NCBI GenBank assembly: GCA_910576125.1
Contig: CAJTHM010000024.1
Span: 1-64,000 of the forward strand
DNA: 64,000 nt
From: Lachnospiraceae bacterium
GTDB lineage: Bacteria > Bacillota > Clostridia > Lachnospirales > Lachnospiraceae
Direction: 5' to 3'
The number at the start of each line of letters is the position of its first letter. Positions within the stretch are counted from its first letter, which is position 1. The position numbers were made by a program, and so were the translations under genes. Of the stretch, positions 7,556 through 15,714 are shown in pieces. The notes below the pieces were generated by a model. The model searched no databases, had not been told where the DNA came from, and saw nothing but the letters and a program-made list of their open reading frames with translations.

Positions 7556-7825
7556 ATGCACATCAGCTACAAACCGCTCTGGCACACACTGATAGAGCGC
7601 AACATGAGGAAAGAGGATTTAAGGCTTGCCGCTGGCCTGATCACAAATGATAGCCAATATGGGCAAAGAAGGGAAACATATCAGCATGGACAACTTGCCT
7701 GCATTTGTGAAACGCTGGATTGTGGCATTATGGACGTGATTGAGCTGGCCGGTGACGAGCCTTCCACCACAGGAGGGAACGACAATGGAAAAACTGAAAG
7801 AAAGAATCACAGAGAACGGCATTGA
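7556..7825 (+). CDS. Cro/C1-type HTH regulator (HTH_26 style) with compensated frameshift
   Basis: ATG 7556 follows GGCAGGGAGA. The ends match small XRE regulators of Clostridial elements: HISYKPLWHTLIERNMRKEDLR at the start and ICETLDCGIMDVIEL at the end. Between about 7645 and 7690 the expected residues NMIANMGKEG ... HISMDNL are found in a neighbouring frame, while the open frame reads an unrelated peptide. Two compensating indels therefore replaced part of the recognition region. The ORF stays open (89 residues) but DNA binding may be altered or lost. It overlaps the following tnpV-like gene by 41 bp. Confidence 0.55.
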   Translation: MHISYKPLWHTLIERNMRKEDLRLAAGLITNDSQYGQRRETYQHGQLACICETLDCGIMDVIELAGDEPSTTGGNDNGKTERKNHRERH

Positions 7826-8162
7826 TTATATTCTGGCAGGCGACTACTACATCCCGGACTTGAAGCTGCCGGAGGAGAACCGCCCCATCGGACGCTACGG
7901 GCGGCTGCACCGGGAATATCTCAAACAGGAACACCCGGCACGGTACAGCTCCCTTATCCTGACCGGGAAATTATGGACATACCTTGCCGACCTGAACGAG
8001 CAGGCGGAGGAACGGCTGGACTTAATCATGGAGCAGATGAAAGCCGCCGAGGGAGTGACCGAGGAACTGAAAGCCCGGAATCAGCTTGAATGGGTAGGCC
8101 GGATGAACAATATACGCAGCCGGGCGGAGGAAATCATAAACAGCGAACTGATTTATATTTGA
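7785..8162 (+). CDS. TnpV-family transposon-encoded protein
   Basis: ATG 7785 is preceded by GGAGGGAACGACA and gives 125 residues (MEKLKERITENGIDYILAGDYYI and onwards). The blocks YGRLHREYLKQ, YSSLILTGKLWTYLADLNEQA and the C-terminal helix are those of TnpV, a small protein of unknown role carried by Tn4451-like mobilisable elements. An earlier in-frame ATG at 7740 lacks a ribosome binding site. The presence of TnpV with XRE regulators, a relaxase and a serine recombinase defines the 7.5-12.9 kb region as an integrative-element relic. Confidence 0.75.
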   Translation: MEKLKERITENGIDYILAGDYYIPDLKLPEENRPIGRYGRLHREYLKQEHPARYSSLILTGKLWTYLADLNEQAEERLDLIMEQMKAAEGVTEELKARNQLEWVGRMNNIRSRAEEIINSELIYI

Positions 8163-8202
8163 TTGGACATGGAAAGGCCAGCCGATTACCCGGCTGGTCT
8201 TT

Positions 8203-8529
8203 CTAATCTTCCCTACGCTCCAATACCGCCCGAATCATGGCAACGGCGATTTCCTGCTGGCCGGGAGATGTGCTTTCCCATAGCTCTGCCAACTCCCGTA
8301 TTTTGCTGACCTCATTATCTTCCAGCGCATCCCGCAGCAGATAATCAGGGGAAATTTTCAGTGCGTTGCAGATATTGATAAATACGGGCAGGCTGGGAAC
8401 CTTCGTCCCGCCTTCAATCTGCCGGAGATAGGTTGCGTTGATATTGCACAGCTCCGAGAGCCTGTCCGCCGTGAATCCCCGGTCTTTCCTCACCATGTTG
8501 ATACGTTTGCCTAATCCTTTACCTTCCAT
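8203..8529 (-). CDS. XRE-family transcriptional regulator
   Basis: The start at 8529 is chosen because GGGTGG lies a few bases upstream on the minus strand; a longer form could start at 8559. The product has about 108 residues with a clear Cro/C1 HTH near its N-terminus (LGKRINMVRKDRGFTADRLSELCNINATYLRQIE, cited here in pieces: recognition helix NATYLRQIEGG) and then a short helical tail. It is divergent from the 8662 gene; the 130-bp spacer holds AT-rich promoter-like sequence and two TAGACTA-type words (8574-8580 and 8636-8642) that could be operators. Likely autorepressor of the element module. Confidence 0.75.
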   Translation of the reverse strand: MEGKGLGKRINMVRKDRGFTADRLSELCNINATYLRQIEGGTKVPSLPVFINICNALKISPDYLLRDALEDNEVSKIRELAELWESTSPGQQEIAVAMIRAVLERRED

Positions 8530-8661
8530 AATGCCACCCATTTCATAAGCTATCAGCATTTATTTTGTACACTTTTAGACTACATCACACTTAGGGATTG
8601 CAATAGCCTCTAAATGACTATATAATATTAGCTAATAGACTATGAAAAGGGGAACAACAGA

Positions 8662-8850
8662 ATGGAACTGAACTATTTTAGGGACAGGCTTTTTGATTTA
8701 CTGAACGACAGCGAGGGGATGGGGATTGCCGACCTGAACGCAGACGAGCGGAACAGCCTTCTTACTGTCAGGACAGAGGACGGGAATGTATTTGAAATCG
8801 TATGCCGACAGGCGGCGGGAAAGGAGGACGGATGGACGACCGCAAACTGA
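8662..8850 (+). CDS. Small conserved protein upstream of SymE-like gene
   Basis: 62 residues, ATG 8662 with AAAAGGGGAA upstream. Acidic, begins MELNYFRDRLFDLLND and has a predicted strand-rich centre (SLLTVRTEDGNVFEIVC). No known domain recognised. It overlaps the following SymE-like gene by 19 bp, so the two are translationally coupled and may function together. Confidence 0.6.
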   Translation: MELNYFRDRLFDLLNDSEGMGIADLNADERNSLLTVRTEDGNVFEIVCRQAAGKEDGWTTAN

Positions 8851-9020
8851 CTGTTTATAATGGACGTGGGGCTTTTAAAAAATCACCGCCACAGATACTG
8901 TTACAGGGGAACTGGCTGGAACAGGCTGACTTTTCTGCCGGAGATAAAATCACCGTGAAGTGTCAACAGGGGCAGCTTATCATCACGAAAGACGGAACAA
9001 GGGCAGGCTCAAGGGAATAG
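8832..9020 (+). CDS. SymE-like (AbrB-fold) small protein
   Basis: The start ATG 8832 is preceded by AAGGAGG (8821-8827), giving 62 residues; an upstream start at 8802 is less likely. The sequence KLTVYNGRG ... PPQILLQGNWLEQADF ... AGDKITVKCQQGQLIITK is that of SymE-type proteins, SpoVT/AbrB-fold relatives known in E. coli as an SOS-controlled RNA-cleaving toxin. In Clostridial elements such proteins occur without the antisense RNA having been shown. No LexA box is obvious. Toxin activity is inferred from family only. Confidence 0.65.
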   Translation: MDDRKLTVYNGRGAFKKSPPQILLQGNWLEQADFSAGDKITVKCQQGQLIITKDGTRAGSRE

Positions 9021-9151
9021 TATCCATTATCTTAAAATGATTTTTTTGTAAAGTCTATTCCATCTGGAACGTGATTACGGTATAATAAAAATATGCTTTT
9101 AATCAGAAACAGTTGATGTGTATTTTGCAAATAAACAGGGAGGAATGCATT

Positions 9152-9667
9152 GTGAGCAGATATATTAGAGAGATAGATTTGCAGCTTCCGGAAGATGAGG
9201 TACGGGGGCTGATTGACAGTTTTTTAAAGGGAAATGGATTTTACAGAGACGAGTGGCAGGGGAAGATATGCTGGACAGCCGACTATGGGATGAATACGGG
9301 AGTCTCTCCCTTGAGGGTTACAGAGGCGAATACTAGGCTATATTTTTTTGATTATACATACGAAAACGGAAAACTGCATTTCGAGGCCTGGGTAAAGGAC
9401 GGAAAGAAAAAAGAAATGGGTCTGACAGGATGGTATCTCTGGCAACTAAAAACGCCTTACGCCAACCTTGTGTCTTCGCTGGAGAAGGAACTCATCGACA
9501 AACTGCCCCAGGATAGCGGGCTGCGGCTTCAAGCGGAGGATAGCGTTTATCTTGAAAACAGCAGCAGACGGATGAGTAAGGCGTATTTACTTTTGGGCAT
9601 AGTGGGCATTCTGGTTATGATAACGACTTTTTTCAACGTCGTGAACCGTATTTTGGGATTGTTTTGA
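9152..9667 (+). CDS. Unrecognised protein with C-terminal membrane anchor
   Basis: GTG 9152 is chosen because CAGGGAGGA (9137-9144) lies 7 bases upstream; the ORF could begin at 9113 without such a site. 171 residues. The first 130 are soluble with alternating strands (SPLRVTEANTRLYFFDYTYENG) and the last 25 hold one transmembrane helix (YLLLGIVGILVMITTFF), so the domain faces the cytosol with a tail anchor, or the reverse. No family recognised. Gene is moderately AT-rich and stands alone. Confidence 0.5.
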   Translation: MSRYIREIDLQLPEDEVRGLIDSFLKGNGFYRDEWQGKICWTADYGMNTGVSPLRVTEANTRLYFFDYTYENGKLHFEAWVKDGKKKEMGLTGWYLWQLKTPYANLVSSLEKELIDKLPQDSGLRLQAEDSVYLENSSRRMSKAYLLLGIVGILVMITTFFNVVNRILGLF

Positions 9668-9798
9668 TTTTACGCTCTAATAAATACACTGGGATTTATA
9701 ATTGAGCATAGTTTGCAGGGACAGCATAAAACAGTGTCTTGCCGCCGCTCTGTTCGATATTTCAGTTTGTGCGTCTAAAACTGAATTAAAGTTACCCC

Positions 9799-9838
9799 AA
9801 AAGCCGTTGCATGGACAAAAGCCCAGACAACGGCTTTT
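9799..9838. terminator. Bidirectional terminator hairpin
   Basis: AAAAGCCGTTG (9799-9809) and CAACGGCTTTT (9828-9838) form a perfect 11-bp stem with an 18-nt loop, flanked by A and T runs so that it can work on either strand. It sits immediately after the stop of the minus-strand fragment at 9841. Confidence 0.65.
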
Positions 9839-9840
9839 CC

Positions 9841-10090
9841 TTATCTGCGCTTCATCCTGCTCAACGGGGAATCCCTATATGCCGGAGTTTTCTTCATAAC
9901 ATTCTTCAAAACCGTGCGCTCCTGCTCCGACAGCTTCTCATACCGGATTTGAAGCTGCGTACACATAAGGGCGGTGAACACATCCAGATAAGAACCTGGC
10001 ACAGCCAGCGCCCTCTTTGCGTCCTTGATTAGCTTCATGCCATTGGAGCCGTCCGGCGCACTGTCCGGATCATCCTTGTGTGCTTCCCTT
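9841..10090 (-). pseudogene. 3' part of an unrecognised element gene
   Basis: The minus frame is open from the junction near 10090 to its stop at 9841 and reads DDPDSAPDGSNGMKLIKDAK, then LDVFTALMCTQLQIRYEKLSEQE, ending in a basic tail. The 5' end is cut exactly where the relaxase fragment begins on the other strand. An ATG at 10038 could give 65 residues but has no clear ribosome binding site. I do not recognise the family; the terminator at 9799-9838 serves this strand. Confidence 0.4.
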
Positions 10091-10759
10091 ATGGCATGGA
10101 GTCTGAACCGGGAAATCGAAGTGACAAATCAGAAACTCCGGCAGTTAAAGGCCCGTATCGCCAAGCTGCAAAAGTGGCTGAAAGAGGAACAGGAGAACAC
10201 CGAGCCGCCCACCCTTGCCGACTATATCCAGGGCATCCTGTCCCGCAGGGCGCGGGAGGGGAAATCGCAGTTTTCCCAATCGCTGTATAACCTCAAGGAC
10301 GCGGCGAAAATGCTGAATTTCCTGCAAGCCAATAACATCATGGATATGGCGGGGCTTGATGAAAAATTCAAATCCATGATAGGGGAACAGCTTGACATTC
10401 AGCACAAACTGAAACCCATTGACCGGCGGTTAGGCACTCTGAAAAAGCACATTGAACAGGCCGAGATTTATTTCAAGTACAAGGGGAAAAAGCATCTGAC
10501 CGAGGCCGAACAAATCCTGTTTACGGCGGCGCACGACTACCTGAAAGGCGTGATGAACGGCAAGACTGCCCTGCCGGTAAATGCATGGAAAGCGGAGTAT
10601 GCCAAGCTGACCGCCGAGAGGGAAACGCTCAACCGGCGGTATCTCGCGCTGAAAGAGGAAGTGAAAGAAGCCGAGCAAATCCGTAAGAGCGTTTACAGTA
10701 TCTTGCGTCAGGAACAGCGGGAGCAGCAGCCCCGCAGGGCGCAGGATATGGGGCGGTAA
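10091..10759 (+). pseudogene. C-terminal half of a MobP-type relaxase (Tn1549 group)
   Basis: The frame carries the long helical C-terminus typical of relaxases in Tn1549-like elements: SLNREIE, LRQLKARIAKLQKWLKEE, PTLADYIQGILSRRA, KSQFSQSLYNLKDAAKMLNF and the KPIDRRL ... HIEQAEIYFKYKGKK segment. The N-terminal catalytic domain with its tyrosine and His triad is missing; the upstream part of the ORF (10025-10090) is unrelated sequence. An ATG at 10091 exists at the junction by chance. Followed by a strong terminator. A nicking function is impossible for the remaining product. Confidence 0.75.
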
Positions 10760-10762
10760 CGG

Positions 10763-10796
10763 ACAGGGCGGCGGGGATAGATTGCCGCCGCCCTGT
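10763..10796 (+). terminator. Rho-independent terminator after relaxase fragment
   Basis: ACAGGGCGGCGG (10763-10774) pairs without mismatch with CCGCCGCCCTGT (10785-10796), 10-nt loop, followed by TTTCAATTTTT. Confidence 0.8.
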
Positions 10797-10838
10797 TTCA
10801 ATTTTTCACTTATTCGATAAATAGGAAATTTTCTTTAA

Positions 10839-11522
10839 TTATTTAACAGTTATGCCGTTTTGCTGAAATGACCAACATGTATTTAACTTGCTTTTCACTA
10901 CGTCGTCAACCCAAATCGTCGTTCTCCGTTCAAATCCATCTGCTGTTTTGATGGTCAGGATATGAGAAACCTCTTTGATTGATGTTTTGAGCTTTTCAAA
11001 ATCTTGATAGGTTTTTAATCCTTTTGTGGTTTTTAAGGGTTCGTATCCGCCATCGATCTTGTATTGGATTGTTTTGGGATATTGCAGCTGCACACCCATG
11101 TAATATTCCGAACAAAAAGAATAAGAATAGGCCGTGGAACAATGCAGCATTCTATCTTCCCCTAAATTGAGCCACAGCGCCACGGGAGAAATTCCTACTA
11201 CTGGTTCATTGAAATCAGCGCGTTTGTATTGTTTTCCCTCATACATATGTAACTTCCTATAAATGCAGTTTGCTAAATCCGATGTAATTCCCCGCTGTAA
11301 AAAGAGAGAATAATCTCTTTCCCAGTCAATTTTTTTGCCGGAAAACAGCAAATCATATAAGTTGCTATATGCGGATAAATATTCTTGCAAACTGGATTCC
11401 GTATAATCAACAGGTACATGTGCGCCAAAAATGACCAAATGATATTCTGATAAAATCTTCTCTAACTTGTTCGGTGATAAGAAAAAATTATACTTATTCC
11501 AGCCATTTACTAAATAATCCAT
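10839..11522 (-). CDS. Unrecognised AT-rich cargo protein
   Basis: 227 residues on the minus strand, start 11522 (MDYLVNGWNKYNFFLSPNKL). No signal peptide or membrane segment; aromatic-rich, soluble. A central segment, ISPVALWLNLGEDRMLHCSTAYSYSF, does not match a motif I know. The gene is clearly more AT-rich than the relaxase and recombinase that flank it and opposes them in orientation, as expected for cargo. Its promoter would lie in the 11523-11580 spacer. The function is unknown. Confidence 0.5.
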   Translation of the reverse strand: MDYLVNGWNKYNFFLSPNKLEKILSEYHLVIFGAHVPVDYTESSLQEYLSAYSNLYDLLFSGKKIDWERDYSLFLQRGITSDLANCIYRKLHMYEGKQYKRADFNEPVVGISPVALWLNLGEDRMLHCSTAYSYSFCSEYYMGVQLQYPKTIQYKIDGGYEPLKTTKGLKTYQDFEKLKTSIKEVSHILTIKTADGFERRTTIWVDDVVKSKLNTCWSFQQNGITVK

Positions 11523-11731
11523 TTATGTTTTGTCCCCCGATTTGTCGGTTAGTTTGCCGACCCAAGTATAGCATATCTCCCTGCTGAAAACAATCCCCGT
11601 TCTATGTCCGTTCCGTCTATCCACTCCAAGCCCCGGCGCGGGGCGGGGTAAGGGTTTTATACTACCCACCCCCGAAAACGGCTTTTAACCGTCCACGGGG
11701 CTTTTCCCGCTTGATTTTTCCCATCCCTTGA

Positions 11732-12924
11732 AAAGTTCCTCTTGACAAAAAGCCTAAAAGCCAGTTCACCGGCTGCCTTGCCCCGTTTGGCTACAAGAAA
11801 GACCCGGAGGACAAGAACCACCTTCTCATTGATGGGGAAACCGCCCCGGTTGTCCGGCTGATTTTCGGGTATGCGCTGGACGGCCACGGCCCCAACTACA
11901 TCCGGCGCAGGCTGGAGGAAGGGAAGCACCCCTGCCCCACATGGTGGAACCGGAAGCGGGGACACCGGAACATCCGCACCAAATGGGAAAAGAAAGACCC
12001 GGAGAACGGGCGGTACGTCTGGGACTTCTCCGTGATTAAGGAAATCCTGATGAACCCCGTCTACACAGGTGCAATCGCTTCCCAAAAGACCGAGTACCGC
12101 TTTAAAATCGGCACTATCCGGGATAAGAAGCCGGAGGACTGGATTGTGGTGGAGGGGACGCATGAGCTGCTGGTGGACAAAAAGGACTTTGCGATTGTGC
12201 AGGAAAAACTGAAATCCCGCCAGCGACCGGGCAAATCCGGGGAAATCAACCTCTTTGCAGGGCTGATAAAATGCGGGGAGTGCGGAAAGGATCTCACCAT
12301 CCGCACCACGCATGAGAAGTTCCCGAAGCGGATTTTTTCCTGTAAGACATACAATGCCTATGGGAAGCAGCACTGCACACAGCACCGGGTTGAGTTTGAC
12401 ACGCTCTATGCCCTTGTGCTGAACAAAATCCGGGAGTGTGCCGCCGCTGTCCTGACCGACAGCGAAGCGGTGGCCGGACGGCTGACCGACACCTGCCAAG
12501 CCGAGCAGAAAGACCAGCGGGAAGCGATGGAGCGCACCCTTGCCAAAGACGAAGAACGAGTTGAAGTGTTGGAAAAGATGGTTCTGCGGCTTTATGAGGA
12601 TATGGTAGCCGGACGAATCACAGAGGAAAACTTCAATCTCCTGCTGGAAAAGACGCAGAAGGAACAGGCGGAATTAAAGGCTAAAGTTGAAAAAGGCAGG
12701 AAACACCTTGCCAATGAAATCCGGCTTGCCGTGGACGCAAGGCAGTGGGTGGAATCCATACAGGAATACCGGGACATCACCGAGCTGGACGCTTCCACCC
12801 TGAACGCCTGATTAAAGAAATCGTTGTCCATGAAACCATAGACAGCGACAAAACAAGACACATTTCTATCGAAATTCATTTTAATCTCAAACCCATACCG
12901 GAAGTGGAGCAGGTCACAGGCTGA
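11732..12924 (+). pseudogene. Large serine recombinase, catalytic domain deleted and C-terminus frameshifted
   Basis: The frame opens after a stop at 11729 and starts inside the recombinase domain (FTGCLAPFGYKKDPED), continues through the second conserved block (VWDFSVIKEILMNPVYTGA), a zinc ribbon (CGECGKDL ... FSCKTYNAYGKQHC), a coiled coil and the DUF4368 segment. The resolvase domain with the active-site serine is absent. Near 12805-12811 one base is lost, giving an early TGA; the normal C-terminus (IKEIVVHETIDSDKT and onwards) follows in another frame to TGA 12922-12924. Members of this TnpX/TndX group excise and insert mobilisable elements. This copy cannot. Confidence 0.8.
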
Positions 12925-13005
12925 CCGCTCCCCTGCTCCGGGGAGATCCTTTAAAAACTCCATATATATTTCTTGACGTGCCGCCGCCCGCCAGAAAGCT
13001 GTATT

Positions 13006-13257
13006 GTTCCTACTAACTGGGGATAACACAATAGATACCCGGACATAGGATGATCTGTTTTCATTCTGCATTGCGAAACGGTGGGAGCCAAGTACATGAA
13101 TCCCTTTCTGCAATGCCAGCAGCTCTAATTCCTCGCTTGTCAGATGGGCAGGGAGCGGCAGCCAGTGGAAAAACCGCTCGATATTATCAGTCTCGGATGA
13201 AGGAAAAATGGTTCTGAACATCTGGTTTCGTTTCCGGGCAAACTCCATGACATGGGG
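13006..13257 (-). pseudogene. MocR/PdxR-type regulator, C-terminal aminotransferase fragment
   Basis: The minus frame reads MEFARKRNQMF, then WLPLPAHLTSEELELLALQKG, HVLGSHRFAM and SYVRVSIVLSPVSRN, the end of the class-I aminotransferase domain of GntR/MocR regulators. Both ends are missing: upstream is a stop, and downstream the frame runs into antisense of the recombinase. The long apparent ORF 12592-13248 is a chimera of this fragment and antisense sequence. It likely marks a former chromosomal gene next to the element. Confidence 0.6.
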
Positions 13258-13300
13258 TAATCTTCAGAGGAATTGACAGGCAGAGGCGTACCTCCACAAA

Positions 13301-13339
13301 ATTGTATGCAACACAATTCTAATATTGTATGCATATAAT
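13301..13339. promoter_or_regulatory. Direct-repeat operator candidate with -10 box
   Basis: ATTGTATGCA occurs twice with a 23-bp period (13301-13310 and 13324-13333) and is followed at once by TATAAT (13334-13339). Direct repeats at helical-turn spacing near a promoter are typical binding sites of MocR regulators, and a MocR fragment lies 45 bp away, which suggests its former control region. Confidence 0.45.
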
Positions 13340-13506
13340 TTCAAGCTTATAATGAGTTGCGTAAGAAACAATCCATTTGAAAATGGGTTTTCTCAAAAGT
13401 ACGGTCAGTCTGTCCTGCCGGTATTTTACAAAAAAATGGCAGGGACGGTAAGGAATGTGTTATGATTAATTTTGTATATGGAAACGATCAAAGGAGGTAA
13501 CAAAGA

Positions 13507-13746
13507 ATGTATGAATTGGTTCAAGTCAGTGAAAAATGCTATTGCATAAACAGCCCGGCGAAGATAGGCGTCTATGTGGAGGACGGGGAGAACGTCTATC
13601 TGGTGGACAGTGGGAATGATAAGGATGCAGGGCGGAAAGTCCGGCAGATACTGGATTTCAGGACGCTATGCTGCTCTGGCATAAAGCATAATTTTAAGAC
13701 CCGGAAACAGTCTGGGAGGCATACAGGCAAAGCAAGGAAAATCTGA
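13507..13746 (+). pseudogene. MBL-fold hydrolase, N-terminal fragment fused to unrelated tail
   Basis: ATG 13507 has a strong AAAGGAGG (13491-13498). Residues 1-50 (MYELVQVSEKCYCINSPAK ... VYLVDSGNDKDAGRKV) are the first strands of a metallo-beta-lactamase-fold protein, ending before the HxHxDH metal motif. After about 13660 the sequence changes; in a neighbouring frame it reads ETVWEAYRQSKENLKSYMQ, the end of another protein. The product cannot bind metal. Confidence 0.55.
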
Positions 13747-13910
13747 AATCCTATATGCAGCGCCAGTGGAGCCTTGTGGGTGGGATGGCTGGCACGTTCG
13801 GGAGATGGAATGAAAGGGAAACAATGAAAATGTTGGAACCGTCTGGCTGATACTAAAAGCAGTGGAGAAGCCGATTGCTGGCAGAATAAAACAAGGGAGA
13901 GAAATCGGAG

Positions 13911-14573
13911 ATGAAATTATTTATCATTGAGGACGAAATGCCTATTCGGCAAGAGTTAACACAGTTTCTTGAAAAATATGGCTTTCAATGTGAGAGCAGT
14001 GACGATTTTCATGGCATAGCACAGCTTGCGCTTGCTTCCGGGGCAGACCTGATTCTGCTGGACATCAATCTGCCTTATCAGGACGGCTTTCAGGTGTGCC
14101 GGGAAATCCGGCAAAGCTCAAGCGTTCCGATTATCGTGCTTACCAGTAGGAACACCGACTTTGACGAACTGATGAGCCTGAACATCGGTGCGGATGATTT
14201 TGTATCCAAGCCATATAATGCACAAGTGTTGCTGGCACGAATACAAAAACTTCTTTCAAGAGCCAGTGAAACACAGGGCAGTGTGGTGCTTACCCATAAG
14301 GGTCTGACCTTGAATTTACTAAAGGCAGAAATCAGTTATAATGGCCAGAATAAGAAACTTACCAAAAATGAAATGGGGATTTTGCGGCTGCTGATGGTAA
14401 ACAAAGGGAACATCATTCCAAGGGATGCCATTATTGACGACCTTTGGCAGAGCGAAGAATTCATTGATGAAAATACCCTTAATGTAAATATCGTCCGCCT
14501 GCGGAAAACGCTGGCAGAGATCGGGCTTCCCGATTATCTGGAGACAAAGCGTGGATTGGGGTACCTTGTATGA
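13911..14573 (+). CDS. bceR: BceR-like OmpR-family response regulator
   Basis: 220 residues, ATG 13911 preceded by AGGGAGAGAAATCGGAG. Receiver domain at 1-115 with the acidic pair EDE (7-9), phospho-acceptor aspartate in LLDINLPYQDG (about residue 52) and the conserved lysine in SKPYN; winged-helix DNA-binding domain from about 128 to 219 (NEMGILRLLMVNKG, LNVNIVRLRKTL). It overlaps the kinase gene by an ATGA. With the adjacent ABC transporter it belongs to the BceRS/PsdRS class, in which the regulator switches on its own transporter in response to bacitracin-like or lantibiotic peptides. The exact peptide is not predictable. Confidence 0.85.
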   Translation: MKLFIIEDEMPIRQELTQFLEKYGFQCESSDDFHGIAQLALASGADLILLDINLPYQDGFQVCREIRQSSSVPIIVLTSRNTDFDELMSLNIGADDFVSKPYNAQVLLARIQKLLSRASETQGSVVLTHKGLTLNLLKAEISYNGQNKKLTKNEMGILRLLMVNKGNIIPRDAIIDDLWQSEEFIDENTLNVNIVRLRKTLAEIGLPDYLETKRGLGYLV

Positions 14574-15586
14574 AAGTGAAAGATTATGCGGCAGACCATA
14601 TTTTTTCTTTTATTTGTCTGATAGTGTCAGGGCTGCTTGTTTTTGGGCTGCTTTGGCTGATTGAAATACCGATAGTTTTTATCTTTTTTGTGGAAAGCAT
14701 TTTGTTTACGGCGTTTTTATGCGCCTTTCTGTATGATTATTGGCGCAGGCGCAGCTTCTATAATCAGTTATGGGAAATCTTGGAGCGGCTGGAGGAAAAA
14801 ACGCTGATTGGGGAAATCCTTGTACAGCCCGGTTTTTTAGATGGGCAGATATTGGATGAGATACTGCGGCGCTGTAACAAGTACCAAAATGACCGGGTGG
14901 CAGATGCCAGGCAGGACAGCCAGGAGTACCGTGAATATCTTGATTCATGGGTACATGAGATCAAGACGCCGATCGCTGCAGCCCGCCTGATCGTGGAGAA
15001 CAATAAAAACCCGGCCACACTGCGGATTGACGATGAACTGCGCAGGATAGACGGTTTTGTGGAACAGGTATTATATTATGCCCGCTCTGCGGCAGTGGAA
15101 AAAGACTTTAAGGTGGAAAGAACGACCCTGCAGGCGCTTGTAAATTCTGCCCTGAAGACTTACTCAAAGCCGCTGATCCAGGCGGGCGGCAGGCCTGTTT
15201 TTAACGGGCTGGACGTTCCTGTCTGTGCAGATACGAAAAGCTGCGCTTTTGTCATTGGCCAGATTATATCAAATTCGATTAAATACCATGCTGAGAATTT
15301 ACAAATCTCATTTTCGGCATACACAGAGCAGAATGCTGTCCGGCTGCTCATTTCGGACAATGGGATTGGCATTTCCCCTTCAGACCTGCCCCGTGTTTTT
15401 GATAAAGGCTTTACCGGGGATAACGGCCGAAAGTATTCCAAATCTACGGGAATCGGTCTGTACCTTTGTAAAAAACTCTGCAATAAAATGAACATGGAAA
15501 TTACCATTCAAAGTGATCTGGGACAGGGGACGACAGTCATTTTGTCTTTCCCACAGGAAAGCTACTTGCAGGAGGCGGGATTATGA
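14570..15586 (+). CDS. bceS: BceS-like intramembrane-sensing histidine kinase
   Basis: 338 residues starting ATG 14570 inside the bceR stop. Two N-terminal transmembrane helices (about 13-32 and 37-58) separated by only a few residues, so there is no external sensor domain: the hallmark of BceS-type kinases, which read the flux state of their ABC transporter. The H-box is SWVHEIKTPIAAA with the phospho-histidine at about residue 128, and the C-terminus has N, G1 and G2 boxes (QIISNSIKYH, SDNGIGI, STGIGLYLCKK). No degeneration seen. Confidence 0.85.
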   Translation: MKVKDYAADHIFSFICLIVSGLLVFGLLWLIEIPIVFIFFVESILFTAFLCAFLYDYWRRRSFYNQLWEILERLEEKTLIGEILVQPGFLDGQILDEILRRCNKYQNDRVADARQDSQEYREYLDSWVHEIKTPIAAARLIVENNKNPATLRIDDELRRIDGFVEQVLYYARSAAVEKDFKVERTTLQALVNSALKTYSKPLIQAGGRPVFNGLDVPVCADTKSCAFVIGQIISNSIKYHAENLQISFSAYTEQNAVRLLISDNGIGISPSDLPRVFDKGFTGDNGRKYSKSTGIGLYLCKKLCNKMNMEITIQSDLGQGTTVILSFPQESYLQEAGL

Positions 15587-15604
15587 CCCGCCTTTTTGCT
15601 TTCC

Positions 15605-15638
15605 TTACATTCTGGTAATGAAAATGTAATCTAAAATA
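15605..15638 (+). promoter_or_regulatory. Inverted-repeat operator and promoter for the BceAB transporter
   Basis: TTACATT (15605-15611) and AATGTAA (15623-15629) form a 7-bp inverted repeat with 11-bp spacing about 90 bp before bceA, followed by a TAAAAT-like -10 (15632-15637). BceR-type regulators bind inverted repeats of TnACA/TGTnA character at this place; the assignment is by position and symmetry. Confidence 0.5.
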
Positions 15639-15714
15639 ATGGCAGGCTTCCAATCGGTATGGTAGATTAGGGGTGCAATAGGGATTACCCTTTTGGAAAG
15701 GAGACAAACATACG

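Noticed and set aside
7340..7563. Minus-strand membrane-protein-like translation
   Set aside because: Hydrophobic in two frames but no start, no ribosome binding site and no known family; could be chance from AT-rich DNA.
12592..13248. 218-codon minus-strand ORF
   Set aside because: Only the part from 13006 matches a MocR aminotransferase end; the rest is antisense of the serine recombinase, so the ORF is a chance fusion.
15225..15491. Alternative plus-strand ORF inside bceS
   Set aside because: Shadow of the kinase ATPase domain in another frame.
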